From contig JADHYP010000020.1 in NCBI GenBank assembly GCA_016782355.1, forward strand, positions 1 through 12,393: a stretch of 12,393 bases of DNA. The letters run 5' to 3'. Of this stretch, positions 7,336-12,393 are shown one piece after another (position 1 is the first letter of the stretch; each line of letters starts with the position of its first letter). The notes under the pieces were generated by a model. It worked only from the letters and a program-made list of their open reading frames with translations, was not told where the DNA came from and did not search any database. This DNA is from Candidatus Syntropharchaeum sp. (GTDB lineage Archaea > Halobacteriota > Syntropharchaeia > Alkanophagales > Methanospirareceae). The translations under genes and the position numbers were made by a program.

Positions 7336-7340
7336 TTTTT
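7313..7340 (+). repeat. Half copy of the palindromic dispersed repeat, copy D
   Basis: AAACCTTTCTTTTAAAAATG followed by a T-rich stretch. It matches the left half of copies A-C and contains the DUF2298 start codon (7335-7333); on the coding strand it gives MTFLKERF, compared with FFFKERF in copy C. Confidence 0.55.
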
Positions 7341-7380
7341 CTTAAATAGGTTTAAGGTTTTAATAGCCATTACAGGTAAT
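7341..7380 (+). promoter_or_regulatory. Divergent promoter/operator region of orc1/cdc6
   Basis: Only 50 nt separate the starts of DUF2298 and orc1/cdc6. CTTAAATAGG at 7341-7350 is a TATA-like candidate about 40 nt before the cdc6 ATG. A perfect dyad ATTACAGGTAAT lies at 7369-7380, five bases before the start codon, and could be an operator or contribute to initiation. No canonical origin recognition box with a G-rich tail is seen. Confidence 0.3.
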
Positions 7381-7385
7381 AAAAT

Positions 7386-8579
7386 ATGGGAAAACTTTTC
7401 GAGAACAGGATAATCGAGAGTAGCATATTTGCGAATAAAGAATTGCTCCGCCCCACGTATATCCCTGAAAATCTACCACATCGGAAGAAGCAACTAAAAA
7501 GTTTAGCGGATACGTTATCAGCGGCGTTAAAAGGAAAAACACCTTCTAATCTATTAATCTACGGTAAGACGGGAACAGGTAAGACCGCTACGGTAAAATA
7601 TGTGGATAAGCAATTAGAAGAGAAGGGGGAGAAGATGGACAGTAAATGCACTCTGATATATATCAACTGCGAGTTGTTTGATACGCAGTATAGGGTTTTT
7701 GCTTATCTTGCAAGGGTCTTCAATAAGAAAGTTCCAACGTTTGGATGGACAACAGATAAGGTGTATTCAGAGTTTAAGAGAGTGATAGATAAAGAAGATA
7801 GATGCGTAATTGTGATATTGGATGAGGTGGACAAGTTAGTAACCGGAGGAGAGGAAACCTTATATAACCTATCCAGGATAAACAGCGAGCTAAACAATGC
7901 GAGGGTACGCATGATAGGTATTTCAAATGACCCGACATTCACGGAGCTATTGGATACAAGTGTGAGGTCATCTATGAGCGAGGAGGAACTAATATTTCCG
8001 CCATACAATGCCAACCAGTTGCAGGATATTCTGACAGAAAGAGCAGAAATAGCCTTTAATAAATCGGTGATAAAAGGTGAGGTGATACCGCTATGTGTTG
8101 CTTTTGCTGCTCAGGAACATGGAAACGCAATGCGTGCTCTTGATCTACTACGTGTATCAGGTGAAATTGCAGAAGGCACGAAATCAGATGTAATAACTGA
8201 GGAGCATGTGCGGCTCGCAAACGAAAAGATTGAAACAGATAGGATTGCTGAAGCGGTAAAAATACTGTCGCTACAATCAAAGATCGTGCTGAGCAGTGTG
8301 CTACTCCTGAGCAAGAAAAATAGCAATAGACAATTCTCCTCTGGCGAAGTCTATGAGATGTATAGGCGATTATGTGACCATTTAGGCATAGAGGCGTTAA
8401 CGTATCGACGTGTTACCGATTTTTTCGTGGAGCTGGAGATTTTGGGATTGATAAACGCCAAGATAGTGGGCAGAGGAAGATATGGGCGTACAAGGGAAAT
8501 ATCGTTAAGCGTGCCAGAAGTGCTTTTGCAGCCTCTCCTGGTTGAAGACCCTATGCTTAAAGCAATATCTAATATCTGA
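7386..8579 (+). CDS. cdc6: ORC1-type DNA replication protein (Orc1/Cdc6)
   Basis: 397 residues, the usual length. The AAA+ domain carries Walker A GKTGTGKT (60-67), Walker B VILDEVD (143-149), sensor-1 Asn181 in GISND and sensor-2 Arg250 in GNAMRALDLLR, followed by a lid helix region. A C-terminal winged-helix domain (about 295-390) contains YRRVTDFFVELEILGLI and the beta-wing GRGRYGRTREISL. All nucleotide-binding residues are intact. The protein binds origins and loads the MCM helicase. Start ATG 7386 is preceded by AGGT, giving a weak ribosome binding site. The flanks are compact (50 nt upstream, 169 nt of repeat downstream), so no replication origin is apparent next to it within this window. 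Confidence 0.95.
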   Translation: MGKLFENRIIESSIFANKELLRPTYIPENLPHRKKQLKSLADTLSAALKGKTPSNLLIYGKTGTGKTATVKYVDKQLEEKGEKMDSKCTLIYINCELFDTQYRVFAYLARVFNKKVPTFGWTTDKVYSEFKRVIDKEDRCVIVILDEVDKLVTGGEETLYNLSRINSELNNARVRMIGISNDPTFTELLDTSVRSSMSEEELIFPPYNANQLQDILTERAEIAFNKSVIKGEVIPLCVAFAAQEHGNAMRALDLLRVSGEIAEGTKSDVITEEHVRLANEKIETDRIAEAVKILSLQSKIVLSSVLLLSKKNSNRQFSSGEVYEMYRRLCDHLGIEALTYRRVTDFFVELEILGLINAKIVGRGRYGRTREISLSVPEVLLQPLLVEDPMLKAISNI

Positions 8580-8748
8580 GTGACCGCATAGGTAACTTGA
8601 CTTTGTCACATTTCAAATTTACCGCAGAGAACGCAGAATTAGAGGTTTAGTTTATTAGCGGTTCAGCTCATTAGCTAAACCCCTAAACCCCTAAACCTAC
8701 ATCCTCTGCGCTCTCCGTGAACTCTGCGGTTAATCTGACAATGTCAAG
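8580..8748. repeat. Nested inverted repeat with telomere-like core at a convergent junction
   Basis: 169 nt without a gene between the stops of cdc6 (+) and the UPF0104 gene (-). Outer arms CTTGACTTTGTCA (8596-8608) and TGACAATGTCAAG (8736-8748) pair with one mismatch. A second pair follows: ACCGCAGAGAACGC (8621-8634) against 8703-8733 (contains CTCTGCG twice, ending CTCTGCGGTTAA). A third pair, GTTTAGTTTATTAGC (8645-8659) with GCTCATTAGCTAAAC (8666-8680), is looser. The core 8675-8697 is the 8-mer CCCTAAAC repeated nearly three times, followed by CTAAACC matching AGGTTTAG at 8643-8650. The design parallels the 3963-4188 junction and could be a mobile element, a bidirectional terminator or both. 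Confidence 0.7.
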
Positions 8749-9708
8749 CTAAGAACCTCGGTTATATATAATATCTTTTATCGAAAGTTTCCTGAGATTG
8801 AAAGTCCCAAAACTCGCATCCACGAGCATGCTCATCCCCCTTACCAATATACCAAATGTAAATGCAGACGTGTACTCTATATTAGCGACGGAAATTAGAA
8901 GAATTCCTATAATGGCGGATTCTTGCAGCCCAATCCCGCCAAGACTTACCGGTATGAACGCTACTGTGCTGGCTATTGCCTGCAAAAGGAAGAAGTATAA
9001 GAAGGAGGGATTTGTATCAGGAAAAAGCGCCAAAAATATGAAATACCACTGCGCACCTACAAACACCCATCCCGCTATGCTTATAAGCAATGCCTTTACC
9101 AATTCTGACTTCAATCTCGACGTAGATGCTTGAATGCCTTCAACGAGATTTGTCAGCTTCTTCAGAGCACCGAAAGAGAAAATCCTCAGCAGGTTCAAGC
9201 TTCTCTCAGACCAGATGAGCAGGCTTGCAATCAATGTTAACGCAGTCACCACGGTTACGCCCGCTATCACCACGCCTTGATATTCATTAAGTAAAATCCC
9301 GGAGAGGAGTGCCACAAAGGCTACCGTACCCACTATTTTCATAAGGAAATCCATGATTTGTCCTATTGTGAGCACGCTCAGCGTATCCTCAGCCTTAACG
9401 TCTTTAAGCAGAAGCACGAGTCCAAAATAGCCTACCTTCCCCGGGGTTACGTCACCGAGAATCATGGAAGTGAAATGAAAGAACAAAATCTGGCGATATG
9501 AGTGGTGATAGCCCAATTTGTTCAGCAGCCAAAAAAGTCGGAAAGCAAGTGCGAAATTCAAACATAAATAGCCAAGGAGTGCCAACGCTAAATACCCGTA
9601 GTTTATCGTTCGCAAACTTTTCAATAAGAGTCCGGGGTCAACTTTGATGAATAAAATAGCCAGTATTGAGATGGTTATTATTGCGCTGATTAAAGCCCTT
9701 TTTTTCAT
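8749..9708 (-). CDS. UPF0104/LPG-synthase-TM-like flippase family membrane protein
   Basis: About 319 residues with 8 or so membrane helices. The pattern 'HFTSMILGDVTPGKVGYFGL...LLLKD' near the N-terminal third and 'PVSLGGIGLQESAIIGIL' near the C-terminus is diagnostic for the UPF0104/AglD-C-terminal-like family, related to the membrane half of lysylphosphatidylglycerol synthase; members are suspected to move lipid-linked sugars. The frame is open to TTG 9735, but ATG 9714 and ATG 9708 are better. GAGG at 9718-9715 sits 6 nt before ATG 9708 and directly abuts ATG 9714. The GT2 stop (9713-9711) overlaps this start region (ATGA), implying translational coupling with the glycosyltransferase upstream, so a joint role in lipid-linked glycan synthesis is likely. 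Confidence 0.85.
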   Translation of the reverse strand: MKKRALISAIITISILAILFIKVDPGLLLKSLRTINYGYLALALLGYLCLNFALAFRLFWLLNKLGYHHSYRQILFFHFTSMILGDVTPGKVGYFGLVLLLKDVKAEDTLSVLTIGQIMDFLMKIVGTVAFVALLSGILLNEYQGVVIAGVTVVTALTLIASLLIWSERSLNLLRIFSFGALKKLTNLVEGIQASTSRLKSELVKALLISIAGWVFVGAQWYFIFLALFPDTNPSFLYFFLLQAIASTVAFIPVSLGGIGLQESAIIGILLISVANIEYTSAFTFGILVRGMSMLVDASFGTFNLRKLSIKDIIYNRGS

Positions 9709-9710
9709 TT

Positions 9711-10421
9711 TCATCCTCGTCTCAACTCCCGCCAAAGTCCGATAATCTTCAAGCCCATTTTTACAACGTCATTAAAAAAATCAACCTTTGTCGTGGTGCC
9801 TTGATGCCATTTAACCGGGAATTCTTTGACTTTGCAGCCTCTTCTCTGTGCTCGAACAAGCAGTTCGGTATCCCAGAACCAGTGCTGGTCTTTGACTTCG
9901 TCCATGAGAATAAACAACGATGACCGCTTAAAAGATTTAAACCCACACTGATGGTCATGGAGCTTAGAGCGAAGAAGTATTCTTACGAGGAGGTTAAAAA
10001 CTCTGCTCGCTATCTCCCTTTTCAGCCTGCGCTCCACTTCGCTTTCCGACAGCAAACGTGAGCCGGTTGCAAAATCAAACCCTTCCTTTTCTATCGAATT
10101 AATGAGCTCCTCTAAGTGCTTCATATCTGTCGCGAGGTCAACGTCAAAGTAGGCAATGGTAGCACCTTTCGCCTCCTTACATGCTCTTTTCAGTGCGCCT
10201 CCCTTTCCCAAACGTTTATCGCCGTGCAAATGCTTTACAAAGGCGTGTTTATGTGCCAGCCCGGCAGCAATCACATCAGTTCCGTCCGTGCTCCCATCTT
10301 CGGCTATGACGATTTCAAAAGAAGGGACGATTTTCTTCAGCTCCTCTGCCGTTCTCTCTACTGCGTGCTCCAATTTATCCGCTTCGTTGTATGCCGGGAG
10401 TATGAGTGAGACTTCGGTCAT
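9711..10421 (-). CDS. Dolichyl-phosphate beta-glucosyltransferase-like GT2
   Basis: 236 residues with the GT-A fold of glycosyltransferase family 2. The nucleotide-sugar motifs are LILPAYNEADKL (6-17), EDGSTDGT (41-48), RLGKGGALKRA (70-80) and the metal-binding YFDVDLATD (91-99). The later signature DHQCGFKSFKR (156-166) and FWDTELLVRAQRRG (182-195) are typical of the ALG5/DPG-synthase subgroup, which transfers a sugar from a nucleotide to a polyprenyl (dolichyl) phosphate on the cytoplasmic face of the membrane. No membrane helices, which is normal for short archaeal forms. It is coupled to the downstream UPF0104 gene. It probably belonged to the same glycan cluster as the FAD oxidoreductase and the ruined GT39 gene to the right. 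Confidence 0.92.
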   Translation of the reverse strand: MTEVSLILPAYNEADKLEHAVERTAEELKKIVPSFEIVIAEDGSTDGTDVIAAGLAHKHAFVKHLHGDKRLGKGGALKRACKEAKGATIAYFDVDLATDMKHLEELINSIEKEGFDFATGSRLLSESEVERRLKREIASRVFNLLVRILLRSKLHDHQCGFKSFKRSSLFILMDEVKDQHWFWDTELLVRAQRRGCKVKEFPVKWHQGTTTKVDFFNDVVKMGLKIIGLWRELRRG

Positions 10422-10451
10422 GGTGCGCTCTTTTTTGTATTTGTATGACTC

Positions 10452-10461
10452 CTTTTTATAA
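10452..10461 (-). promoter_or_regulatory. Probable TATA box for the GT2-UPF0104 pair
   Basis: On the minus strand this reads TTATAAAAAG, centred about 35 nt before the GT2 start codon, which would give a short leader of about 9 nt. The rest of the 10422-10540 gap is AT-rich; on the plus strand it holds the GGAG ribosome binding site (10528-10531) of the VapB-like ORF. Confidence 0.5.
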
Positions 10462-10540
10462 CCACAAGAATACTCTTAATAAAGACGGGTGTTTATGTTT
10501 GGGTAAAAGGTGAAGGATAAAAGCGAGGGAGATACAAATC

Positions 10541-10798
10541 ATGGAAGAAGTGCCACTGAAAATGAAGACATGGGGAAAACTTAAAGGTAGGGAAATTGTG
10601 CTGAATGAGGAGATAGGCATTCCCGGTGAGGTAGAAGTGGAAGTAGAAATCAGTTTTCCTAAGGAAGAGGCAGAAGTCTTTGGGATTTGGAAAGACAGGA
10701 AGGACGTTAAGAGTTCGATTGATTGGGTTAGAAATTTAAGGCACTTCGGCTTCATTCAGGATTTGAAAGTTTCTTTGCCCGATTATAGAGAAAGATAG
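10541..10798 (+). CDS. VapB-like antitoxin, possibly fused to toxin debris
   Basis: 85 residues from ATG 10541 with GGAG at 10528-10531 (9-nt spacer). The pattern 'WGKLKGREIVLNEEIGIPGEVEVEVEI' split by a short beta region, then FGIWKDRKDVKSSIDWVR, is what I recognise from archaeal antitoxins that pair with PIN-domain (VapC) toxins; the second part is the toxin-binding helix. Such antitoxins normally end soon after WVRKLR plus a few charged residues. Here RNLRHFGFIQDLKV and a short tail follow, which looks like the end of a PIN domain, so the ORF may be a deletion fusion. It opens a plus-strand island inside a minus-strand glycan region. Family call by memory of pattern; not verified. Confidence 0.6.
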   Translation: MEEVPLKMKTWGKLKGREIVLNEEIGIPGEVEVEVEISFPKEEAEVFGIWKDRKDVKSSIDWVRNLRHFGFIQDLKVSLPDYRER

Positions 10799-10801
10799 TT
10801 G

Positions 10802-10939
10802 ATGCGCTGCATGATTGGTGAAAACGCTTCTCAACAAACTTTAGGAAATTCTATCGTGAAGTGTCCCGGGATGACTTTAGTAACAAGAAATGCCGACCAT
10901 TTCAATAGAAGAGAGGGTTTGGAGATAGAAAAGTGGTGA
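10802..10939 (+). pseudogene. Gutted VapC (PIN-domain toxin) remnant
   Basis: In the same frame as the antitoxin-like ORF and starting 3 nt after its stop, an ORF of 45 codons begins MRCMIGEN and ends LVTRNADHF, NRREGLEIEKW. The first residues resemble a VapC N-terminus and the last 20 or so are a typical VapC C-terminus (the 'LVTRN..HF..I.GL.IE.W' strand-helix-strand). The PIN core with its acidic metal-binding residues, normally about 80-90 residues in between, is missing. So the nuclease cannot be active. Its position just after the antitoxin is that of a vapBC operon. Confidence 0.6.
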
Positions 10940-10942
10940 TTT

Positions 10943-11066
10943 TTGCGGACACCCCCTCTTTCTCGTAGGTGCAGTCCAATACTAACACCAATTGGAATAA
11001 TAGCACTTGCAAGATTGTTAGCCATTGTCGCAGTGAGTGAAATCATAAAGAGAAGGAAATATAAAT
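10943..11066 (+). pseudogene. Orphan C-terminal membrane-anchor fragment of a surface protein
   Basis: Following the VapC remnant in the same frame, the translation contains PILTPIGIIALARLLAIV, then AVSEIIKRRK. A Pro-Thr-Pro-(I/L)-Gly lead, a single hydrophobic helix and a basic tail is how many secreted and S-layer-type proteins of methane-cycling archaea end. No signal peptide or extracellular domain precedes it (only TTG 10943 and a few residues after the vapC stop), and no stop follows the basic tail until 11134. I read it as a leftover of a lost gene. A short independent single-span protein is possible but less likely. Confidence 0.4.
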
Positions 11067-11072
11067 GGGAAT

Positions 11073-11706
11073 TTATAGCGAGCGATTTGTGCTACAATTC
11101 CTCAATTCATCCTTCGGAATTACATAGGATGTGAACATCACCTCGTTTCGGGGTCCACCCTTATGGACTTTAAGGGTGCCGTTTGGATAGTACTCACTCA
11201 ACACCGGGAGGGCATCATTATAATAGGGGAGTACCACGAAAATCGCATGCTTATCCAGGTTTTCTTTGAGGGGGAATCTATCCAACCTGGGAGTGTATTC
11301 GCCTAATTTATAGAAAAAGTCCTCTCCAGATAGTCCCGGTGCTAAGAACCTTATGCTCTCATATCGATAGTAAAACCAGTTTGACAACAAGTACATGTGA
11401 TACTCCTCTCCAAGCCTCGTCACCGTGCAGACCCGGAGGAATAGATTCGATGTGATATATACGCATAAAGATGCCCAAAACGAATATAACAGCAAATAAG
11501 ACCATCTCACTTCTATGGCTTATCGCAGTCGAAGGGAACTTAGGGTGCCAGTGTGTAAGATAGAGGATAAAAAGAATTAAGGATACCACAAACAAAGTAA
11601 TCGCAATTTCAACCAAATTATCGGTAGATAAGAGGAACTGTGCTAATCCTGCTAAAATTATGACCAATGAAATCCAGTAAATTCTTCTCACATTATCTTC
11701 TTTCAC
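11073..11706 (-). pseudogene. GT39/PMT-type glycosyltransferase with internal deletion and frameshift
   Basis: The N-terminal part (likely GTG start 11706-11704, overlapping the FAD oxidoreductase stop as GTGA) encodes two or three membrane helices and then the catalytic-loop signature RIYHIESIPPGLHGDEAW of membrane mannosyltransferase-like GT39 enzymes. Just after TGG 11412-11410 the frame ends in unrelated codons. In the +1-shifted frame the sequence at once reads EEYHMYLLSNWFYY, IRFLAPGLSGEDF and AIFVVLPYYNDALPVL, then the end of a soluble domain as found at the C-terminus of these enzymes. Intact members have about 550-700 residues; only about 210 codons remain. A deletion of roughly 1 kb or more joined the two ends out of frame. 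Confidence 0.7.
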
Positions 11707-12393
11707 TTCGCCCTTTCCCCTCTCTTCATCACCTCCTCTGCACACTCAAAGCCAGCTTTGAGCGAACCATCCATGCTTCTCTCCGGATAGTTTGGCGAAG
11801 AAAACATCCCGGCAAGGTATAACCCTTTGACGTTAGAAGAATAAGGAAGAATCTTATTTTTATAGCCGAGCTCATATACCGGTGCTGTGAACCGCCCTCT
11901 CGCCAATTCCCACCACTTCACCTCTTCGCGGTGAAAATCAGGAAACAACTTCTCTATCCCTTCGAGATACAAATCAACGATTTCTTTATCGCTCTTTTTC
12001 CATAACTCGTCTTCTTCCTGCACATATGAAACCACGTAGAATAAGTTCTCTCCATAGTCTGCACGGGGAATGAGATTTGTATGCTCGATAATCGCACCAA
12101 AGGGCACATCCGCCTTTATATTCAACCAATAGACGCCATTCATCAAACTCCTTTCCAGTCCAAAGAGTGCACAAATCGTGCATTGATACCTTATCCGGTC
12201 TATTGTGGGGCTCTGCCCCATCACGGGCTCCGCCCGTGCCCCCGCAAGCCCAGGAGGGGCTTTCCCGCAAGCCCTGTAAGGGCTTAGTGCTTTGCTCAAG
12301 GATGGCGTTGTTATTATAACATTGTCAAAAGCGAGAAATCCTTCGGTTGTTTCCACGCCTTCCACTTTGTTATTCGCTATCACGAGTCGCGTG
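11703..12393 (-). CDS. FAD/NAD(P)-dependent oxidoreductase, phytoene-desaturase/protoporphyrinogen-oxidase-like (partial)
   Basis: The frame is open through the right edge, so the N-terminal FAD-binding Rossmann part lies outside the window; about 230 C-terminal residues are visible. AFDNVIITTP is the second nucleotide-domain strand. RYQCTICALFGLERSL, YWLNI...PFGAIIEHTN and the closing GLYLAGMFSSPNYPERSMDGSLKAG are typical of the amino-oxidase superfamily; the last contacts FAD. Related genes are often found beside GT39 and GT2 genes in methanogens, so a role in a sugar or isoprenoid-lipid step is possible. The natural segment between IITTP and RYQ is replaced or enlarged by a GC-rich four-hairpin element (12207-12285) read in frame. 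The stop overlaps the start of the GT39 pseudogene. Confidence 0.75.
   Translation of the reverse strand, partial: TRLVIANNKVEGVETTEGFLAFDNVIITTPSLSKALSPYRACGKAPPGLAGARAEPVMGQSPTIDRIRYQCTICALFGLERSLMNGVYWLNIKADVPFGAIIEHTNLIPRADYGENLFYVVSYVQEEDELWKKSDKEIVDLYLEGIEKLFPDFHREEVKWWELARGRFTAPVYELGYKNKILPYSSNVKGLYLAGMFSSPNYPERSMDGSLKAGFECAEEVMKRGERAK
12207..12285. repeat. GC-rich element of four consecutive hairpins, in frame in the FAD oxidoreductase
   Basis: Four stem-loops follow each other: GGGGC-TCT-GCCCC (12207-12219), CACGGGC-TCC-GCCCGTG (12222-12238), AAGCCC-AGGAG-GGGCTT (12246-12262) and AAGCCCT-GTA-AGGGCTT (12269-12285). CCCGCAAGCCC is a direct repeat at 12241-12251 and 12264-12274. Base composition is far more GC-rich than the surrounding gene. 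The reading frame stays open and yields a Gly/Ala/Pro-rich insert (CGKAPPGLAGARAEPVMGQ). Confidence 0.75.

Noticed and set aside
7341..7385. Replication origin directly upstream of orc1/cdc6
   Set aside because: Only 50 nt are available between two start codons, with no duplex-unwinding stretch and no recognisable pair of origin boxes.
8675..8697. CCCTAAAC tract as a true telomere
   Set aside because: Fewer than three units, internal to a chromosome-like region with genes on both sides; more likely part of the nested inverted repeat.
9709..9735. TTG 9735 as the start of the UPF0104 protein
   Set aside because: It lies 25 nt inside the glycosyltransferase gene without a Shine-Dalgarno; ATG 9708 has GAGG at the right distance and ATG 9714 is coupled to the stop.
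10831..11046. 71-codon minus-strand open frame in the decay island
   Set aside because: Antisense to the VapC remnant, whose peptide is recognisable; no start signal or domain pattern.
12081..12287. 68-codon plus-strand open frame over the four-hairpin element
   Set aside because: Antisense to the oxidoreductase frame; its openness is a by-product of the GC-rich palindromes.

Overview
This window looks like chromosomal DNA from a euryarchaeon of the methane-cycling group (a methanogen or an ANME-type methanotroph). The evidence is a set of archaeal information-processing genes (ribosomal proteins L15e and L37e, an Sm-like protein, translation initiation factor aIF2-beta, an Orc1/Cdc6 initiator), TATA-box promoters, tRNAs without encoded CCA, and a gene of the methanogenesis marker protein 12 family. 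The window alone does not settle the lineage. The density of short dispersed repeats reminds me of ANME-1-like genomes, but that is an impression.

Layout: 1-92 is the 3' end of a MoaB/MogA-type molybdopterin gene (+). It faces a minus-strand run that reads, from right to left, L15e (2752-2225), a DUF763 protein (2217-1096), tRNA-Trp (1048-975) and a HEAT-repeat protein (951-130). A divergent promoter region (2753-2914) separates this run from a plus-strand translation/RNA cluster: Sm-like protein, L37e (overlapping it by 7 nt), tRNA-Ser(UGA) and aIF2-beta, ending at 3962. A convergent junction (3963-4188) is filled with nested inverted repeats. Next, on the minus strand, come a polytopic DUF2298 membrane protein (7335-5188) and methanogenesis marker 12 (5145-4189). 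They are separated by only 42 nt, almost all of it a copy of a dispersed palindromic repeat. Orc1/Cdc6 (7386-8579, +) diverges from DUF2298. A second convergent junction (8580-8748) again holds a nested inverted repeat with a telomere-like CCCTAAAC core.

The right third (8749-12393) is a minus-strand lipid-linked-glycan region: FAD/NAD(P)-dependent oxidoreductase, GT39-type glycosyltransferase, dolichyl-phosphate glucosyltransferase-like GT2, and a UPF0104 flippase-like membrane protein. It is partly ruined. The GT39 gene has lost its middle and is frameshifted. Between it and GT2 lies plus-strand debris: a VapB-like antitoxin ORF, a gutted VapC remnant, and an orphan C-terminal membrane-anchor fragment.

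The main unexplained signal is a family of short palindromic elements. A roughly 43-bp element (core CCTTTCTTTAAAAAAGAAA) occurs three times in full and once as a half. One copy sits in frame inside the DUF2298 gene (exactly 14 codons), one fills the DUF2298/marker-12 spacer, one lies in the 3963-4188 junction, and the half copy supplies the DUF2298 start codon. A different GC-rich element of four consecutive hairpins is embedded in frame in the FAD oxidoreductase. Both resemble in concept the protein-inserted palindromic elements known from Rickettsia.
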